Source: Diogma glabrata
Lineage: Eukaryota; Arthropoda; Insecta; Diptera; Cylindrotomidae
Length of the DNA: 64,000 bases
Assembly (NCBI GenBank): GCA_963693315.1
Contig: OY856186.1
Location: forward strand, 278,585,491-278,649,490
Reading direction: 5' to 3'
Below, one piece after another: positions 60,615 through 64,000 of this stretch (the stretch's first letter is position 1; every line of letters begins with the position of its first letter). Position numbers and translations under genes: made by a program. A model generated the notes under the pieces. That model saw nothing but the letters and a program-made list of their open reading frames with translations, was not told where the DNA came from and made no database searches.

Positions 60615-60995
60615 AACCAGAAAAGTTATCACCTAAAGTCTAATCCACACAGAGAATTGTTAGGTAGCTTAGTGTATCTCTTGTTGGGCAGTCGTTATGA
60701 TATATGGTATTCTATAGGGGACTTTAATAGATTCTAGAAATTTGCAACAGATTCGCACTGGCGATTATAAATCAATCTATAGTAAACATTATGGTATTAA
60801 GGTGGTAATTGGGCAAATGATGAAAAAAAATCCACTTCAGGCTTTCTCATTCAAGTGTTTGGAAACACGATTAGTGGACTAGTAAAAAACAACCTATTGT
60901 TGTTTCATCAAAAACTGAAATTTGGTATTTCGCTGCAACAATAGGCAATTGTGAAGCCATTTGTTTAGAAAAAGTTTTAAATAATTAACAAATTT
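60615..60995 (+). pseudogene. Ty1/copia pol relic (RT end and RNase H)
   Basis: The frame near 60645-60735 reads HRELLGSLVYLLLGSRYDIW, the typical end of a copia reverse transcriptase. After stops and a frameshift, NWANDEKKSTSGFLIQVFG (about 60808-60865) matches the DWA-x-D...KSTSG motif of copia RNase H. A NCEAICLEKVL-like block follows near 60950-60985. No LTR or other domain was found. The relic is old. Confidence 0.75.
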
Positions 60996-60999
60996 CAAT

Positions 61000-61630
61000 T
61001 CTTGAACCAGTATCGGTCCTGGAAAGAAATTATTTGGAAAATTTATTGGATAAAGCCTATGGGATTGGGATTAAAGTCTGGAGAGTTGTTAAATTAATCA
61101 TCCTTTTCTTTTACCTTGAATGAAGCAATGTTTGCTTTGGGCTTTCTAGTAACTAATTAATTGTAAAGAAACAAAGCTGGTCAGGCCAGTTGTTCTGTCG
61201 TCCACAAATTGCCATTGTAATTGTGCATTAATTCATCTCTACTCAAATTTATTTCGAAATCAACTAAATTGATTTAGCACGTTCAGTACGATTTAGCAGC
61301 GATTGGAATGCAGTCCCAAAGAAACAGTTTTTAAACCATTTAAATGTAAAACAGACAAAAGATAACAAACAATAATTTAAATACTTTAAAAATGGTAAAA
61401 AATATTGTTGATAAATGACCGTAATTGATTGTTTTATTGTAACAACAATAAATGTTGTAAAATCTTTGATACTATTTTTTACATTTCAACGTTCATTTAT
61501 TTTCAATGCCATTCACTTAAATTCATGCCAAAATACTATGTCAATAACAAAATATTCCATAAAAATTTTAAAATTAAAACAATATTTTATTTAACTTTAA
61601 ATAAACAAATCAATAAATATTTAATTTTCT
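61000..61630. other. Right end of the intron, no recognised gene
   Basis: AT-rich. RFSSDWNAVPKKQF at about 61290-61335 vaguely recalls a LINE C-terminus but is too short to call. The acceptor TTTTCTTAG at 61625-61633 has a pyrimidine tract. Confidence 0.4.
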
Positions 61631-61633
61631 TAG

Positions 61634-63955
61634 GTTTATCAATACATCCAGAGTCTTCTTATCAATCGACAAATATTCAAAGCAGAACATGTTGTTAAAA
61701 ATATCGATGAATCACCAAAATACGTATTTTATCAAATAATTGCTCAACTAAATGATGATGAACTGAAGTCATACATTTTTGATTATCTAAGAAAATCCAA
61801 TGAAAATTTCGACATTGAACTCAAAAGTATAGAATTAAATTGGACCTTACTGAATCTAATAAAATCAAATAAAACGATAGTTCAAAAAATATTCGATAAC
61901 TATCAGAATATAGATAATGAAATCATTAACAATTTAGATAACATAAATCTTAATAATTTCTTAACCAAATATTCTATCAATTTAAGAAGTGAATTATCCG
62001 TTCTAATGTTCTTCGAAACAAATGCAGTTCAAATAATCAATCTTCTAGATAAGGAATTTGTATGGTCATATTTTTTAAAAATAAATAATATATTTTTTAT
62101 TAAAAAATGGATTGATTTTCTAATAAATGATTCGACGATGTTAATTATTGATGAAAACAACGAATTTAAAACACTACTTTATAATAAATTCATTGAATGG
62201 GAAATTAATAATAAAATGTTGGATGAATTAAATAATTATTCGAATATTAACTCAAACGAAATTATTTTAAATTTATTAGCAAAACTAGGATTCTATAGCG
62301 ATATTGAAAAAAAAGATTTATTTAAATTAATTAATCGCATTTATTCAACCGAAAATATAAATAAAAATAAACATTTATTATTAGAAGAAAATAATTTAAA
62401 AAATTTACTAAATTATCTAATTGAAAATAAATATTATAACATTGTAATAGAATTACTCTCAAATTATATTGATGAAAATATTGATATGAATACAATAAAT
62501 TCGAATGATACTAAAATAATTAAATTTATAATTAATGTGCTAAATAGTAGAACAAATTATAATGAAATATCAAAACTATCAACGGAATATTTACCCGACA
62601 CTAAAAGTAATATAATTAAATATTTTGAGAATGTGATAACCGAACTGCCAAAATTATCTTCATCTCATTACAATATTTTTAAAGAAAATTTTGATAAACA
62701 TTTTGAAACAATGTCCAGCAATTTATTAGAAGAATTTATAACAAAAAATTCAAAATTCAATATAAAAGAATTTCAATTAAATTATAGTGATGATTCGAAA
62801 GAAATGATACATTTTGGTAATAAAAAATTACAACAAGAATATTCTGAATCAAGTAAACTATCATATTTTCATTATATCAAACAGAATCGTAGCTCATATG
62901 CAATATATCTATATATAATCGAACAATTACAACATAATTCAAAAATAACAAAAGAAAAATTAAATCATACAATGATAAATATAACAGAATTAGCATTTAA
63001 TAATTATACAAATAAAGAATTAATAATTCATTGTGTATCGTTTATTGAAATGTTAGGTTATGAAACGATTGGAATACGATCTCAATTAAAACTATTTAAT
63101 TTTATATCAAAGTATAATAAAAATTCTAAAACAGCACAAACTGTAACAAATTTAGAATTTTTAAATCTATTCGAAGAAGCATTTGAACAATATTTAAATA
63201 AAACAAATAATAATTATAATAATTTTTATCCATTACTAGAATCTATTTTAATTTATTGTAATGCAAATAAATTAGCATATCCGGAACATTTTTTAAAAAA
63301 ACTTTTAAACGATAGTAAATGGTTTATATTTATTATTTTAACGCAATTATTAAATTATCCCTTAAAACAAATAATAACCATATTAAAAACTAACAGTTTT
63401 AATACAAATTTAAGTAATAATTTAATAAATGCGTTAAGTTGACCGTTATCATCAATACAAAAAAGTAATAGATTAAACACAACGGGAACACAACGTCAAA
63501 GTTTTTCACAATATAAACGTTCAAAGCATGAATTTACTTATGATTTAAATTCAAATAATAGTCAAAATACAACAGAATCATCATCAACATTAGACTCAAT
63601 ATCAAAAAAATCATATAATTTGAATGAAATTGATGATTTGTATATCGTCTTATTGGAACCATCTAATTTTGTAAAGGAAACTACAAGTAGTAGTAGTTCA
63701 TCTAAATATTGCGATATTTTAACAAAAGGAATAGAAAGAAAATGGCCCTTATTAGTGATATTAGCTGAAATGGAAATGAAAGAACTATCTGAAGAGGATT
63801 TAATTGTGATGTGGAAATTTTGGTTGCAATTTTCTGTGGATTATACGAATAAAGATGAAGTTAGTGAAGAGGATGATGTGCTAAAACTAATAACTTTTTG
63901 TGTTATAAATGGATTTATTCGTACTTTACATACAAGTATGGATATATTTTTTCCT
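61634..63955 (+). CDS. SPG11: Spatacsin-like gene, 774-codon exon with one in-frame TGA
   Basis: Spatacsin works with spastizin and the AP-5 complex in lysosome reformation and endosomal sorting. The exon starts after TTTTCTTAG and reads VYQYIQSLLINRQIFKAEHV in phase 0. It ends at IFFP before the donor GTAAGT (GT at 63956), also phase 0. It encodes an Asn/Ile/Leu-rich helical repeat protein without membrane segments. Family-like blocks are ETNAVQIINLLDKEFVWSYF, then IYCNANKLAYPEHFLKKLL, then FIILTQLLNYPLKQII, then DDLYIVLLE and KWPLLVILAE. TGA at 63440-63442 breaks the frame inside a low-complexity linker. The same frame stays open for 171 codons afterwards. The spatacsin call is by pattern memory, and the C-terminal domain lies outside the window. 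Confidence 0.6.
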
Positions 63956-64000
63956 GTAAGTGCATGTTTTTCTTTTTATTTATTTAAATTTTCTATTTAA

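Larger units (their letters stand above)
48517..61633 (+). other. 13.1-kb intron of the spatacsin-like gene
   Basis: The intron is bounded by AAAAAG-GTATGTG on the left and TTTTCTTAG-GTTTATC on the right, phase 0 on both sides. It contains a shared repeat (48745-48885), a LINE within a LINE (48886-54440), direct repeats (55119-55452), a hAT element (56703-59007), a SINE-like head, two LINE fragments and a copia relic. No extra exon was recognised inside it. Confidence 0.6.

Overview
The window looks like nuclear DNA of an arthropod, most likely an insect. It is very AT-rich, has GT-AG introns, few host coding exons, and a dense graveyard of insect-type transposable elements (CR1/Jockey-like and RTE-like LINEs, Penelope, Ty3/gypsy, Ty1/copia, mariner, a D41D Tc1/mariner relative, hAT, and TTAA-flanked MITEs). 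Nothing looks bacterial. The species cannot be named from this sequence.

Host genes lie only at the right. A minus-strand first coding exon (47280 to 46990, 97 codons, His/Ser/Asn-rich, product not recognised) and a plus-strand gene starting at 48349 face away from each other across about 1.07 kb. The plus-strand gene has a 56-codon exon (48349-48516), a 13.1 kb intron and a 774-codon exon (61634-63955). The exons join in phase 0 and the protein resembles spatacsin (SPG11). One in-frame TGA at 63440 interrupts the second exon. The intron holds a LINE inserted inside another LINE, a hAT element with a perfect 8-bp target duplication, a SINE-like head, two opposed LINE fragments and a copia relic.

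Left part, in order: an LTR relic (1-670); AT-rich DNA; tandem AT repeats (3780-5280); a complex repeat block (6960-8970); a nearly intact CR1-like LINE (about 9600-13727); an RTE/CR1 chimera behind a duplicated TATA module (14412-15605); a gypsy pol relic (15660-17150); a 5'-truncated LINE (19453-20092); a Penelope GIY-YIG fragment between inverted repeats (20783-21510); a hAT MITE; a solo LTR with 4-bp target duplications (21902-22587); and two adjacent TTAA MITEs, the second carrying a 119-codon ORF (22847-23781).

Middle part: 25-28.7 kb is AT-rich and featureless. It is followed by a mariner with matched ends (30069-31344), a tRNA-Lys-like SINE head, a GC-richer minisatellite (32050-32460), several MITEs, a D41D transposon (36924-37996), a perfect 98-bp direct duplication, a hAT relic (40050-40900), a G-tract tandem array (41040-41950) and a strikingly regular 629-bp higher-order tandem array (about 42870-45990). 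The block at 6960-8970 is an inverted diverged relative of that array.

The coding regions other than the two host genes belong to mobile elements, nearly all of them broken. The observations most worth checking are the 629-bp array and its inverted partner, the TTAA element with the Penelope-like ORF, the in-frame TGA in the spatacsin-like gene, and the almost intact CR1-like LINE.
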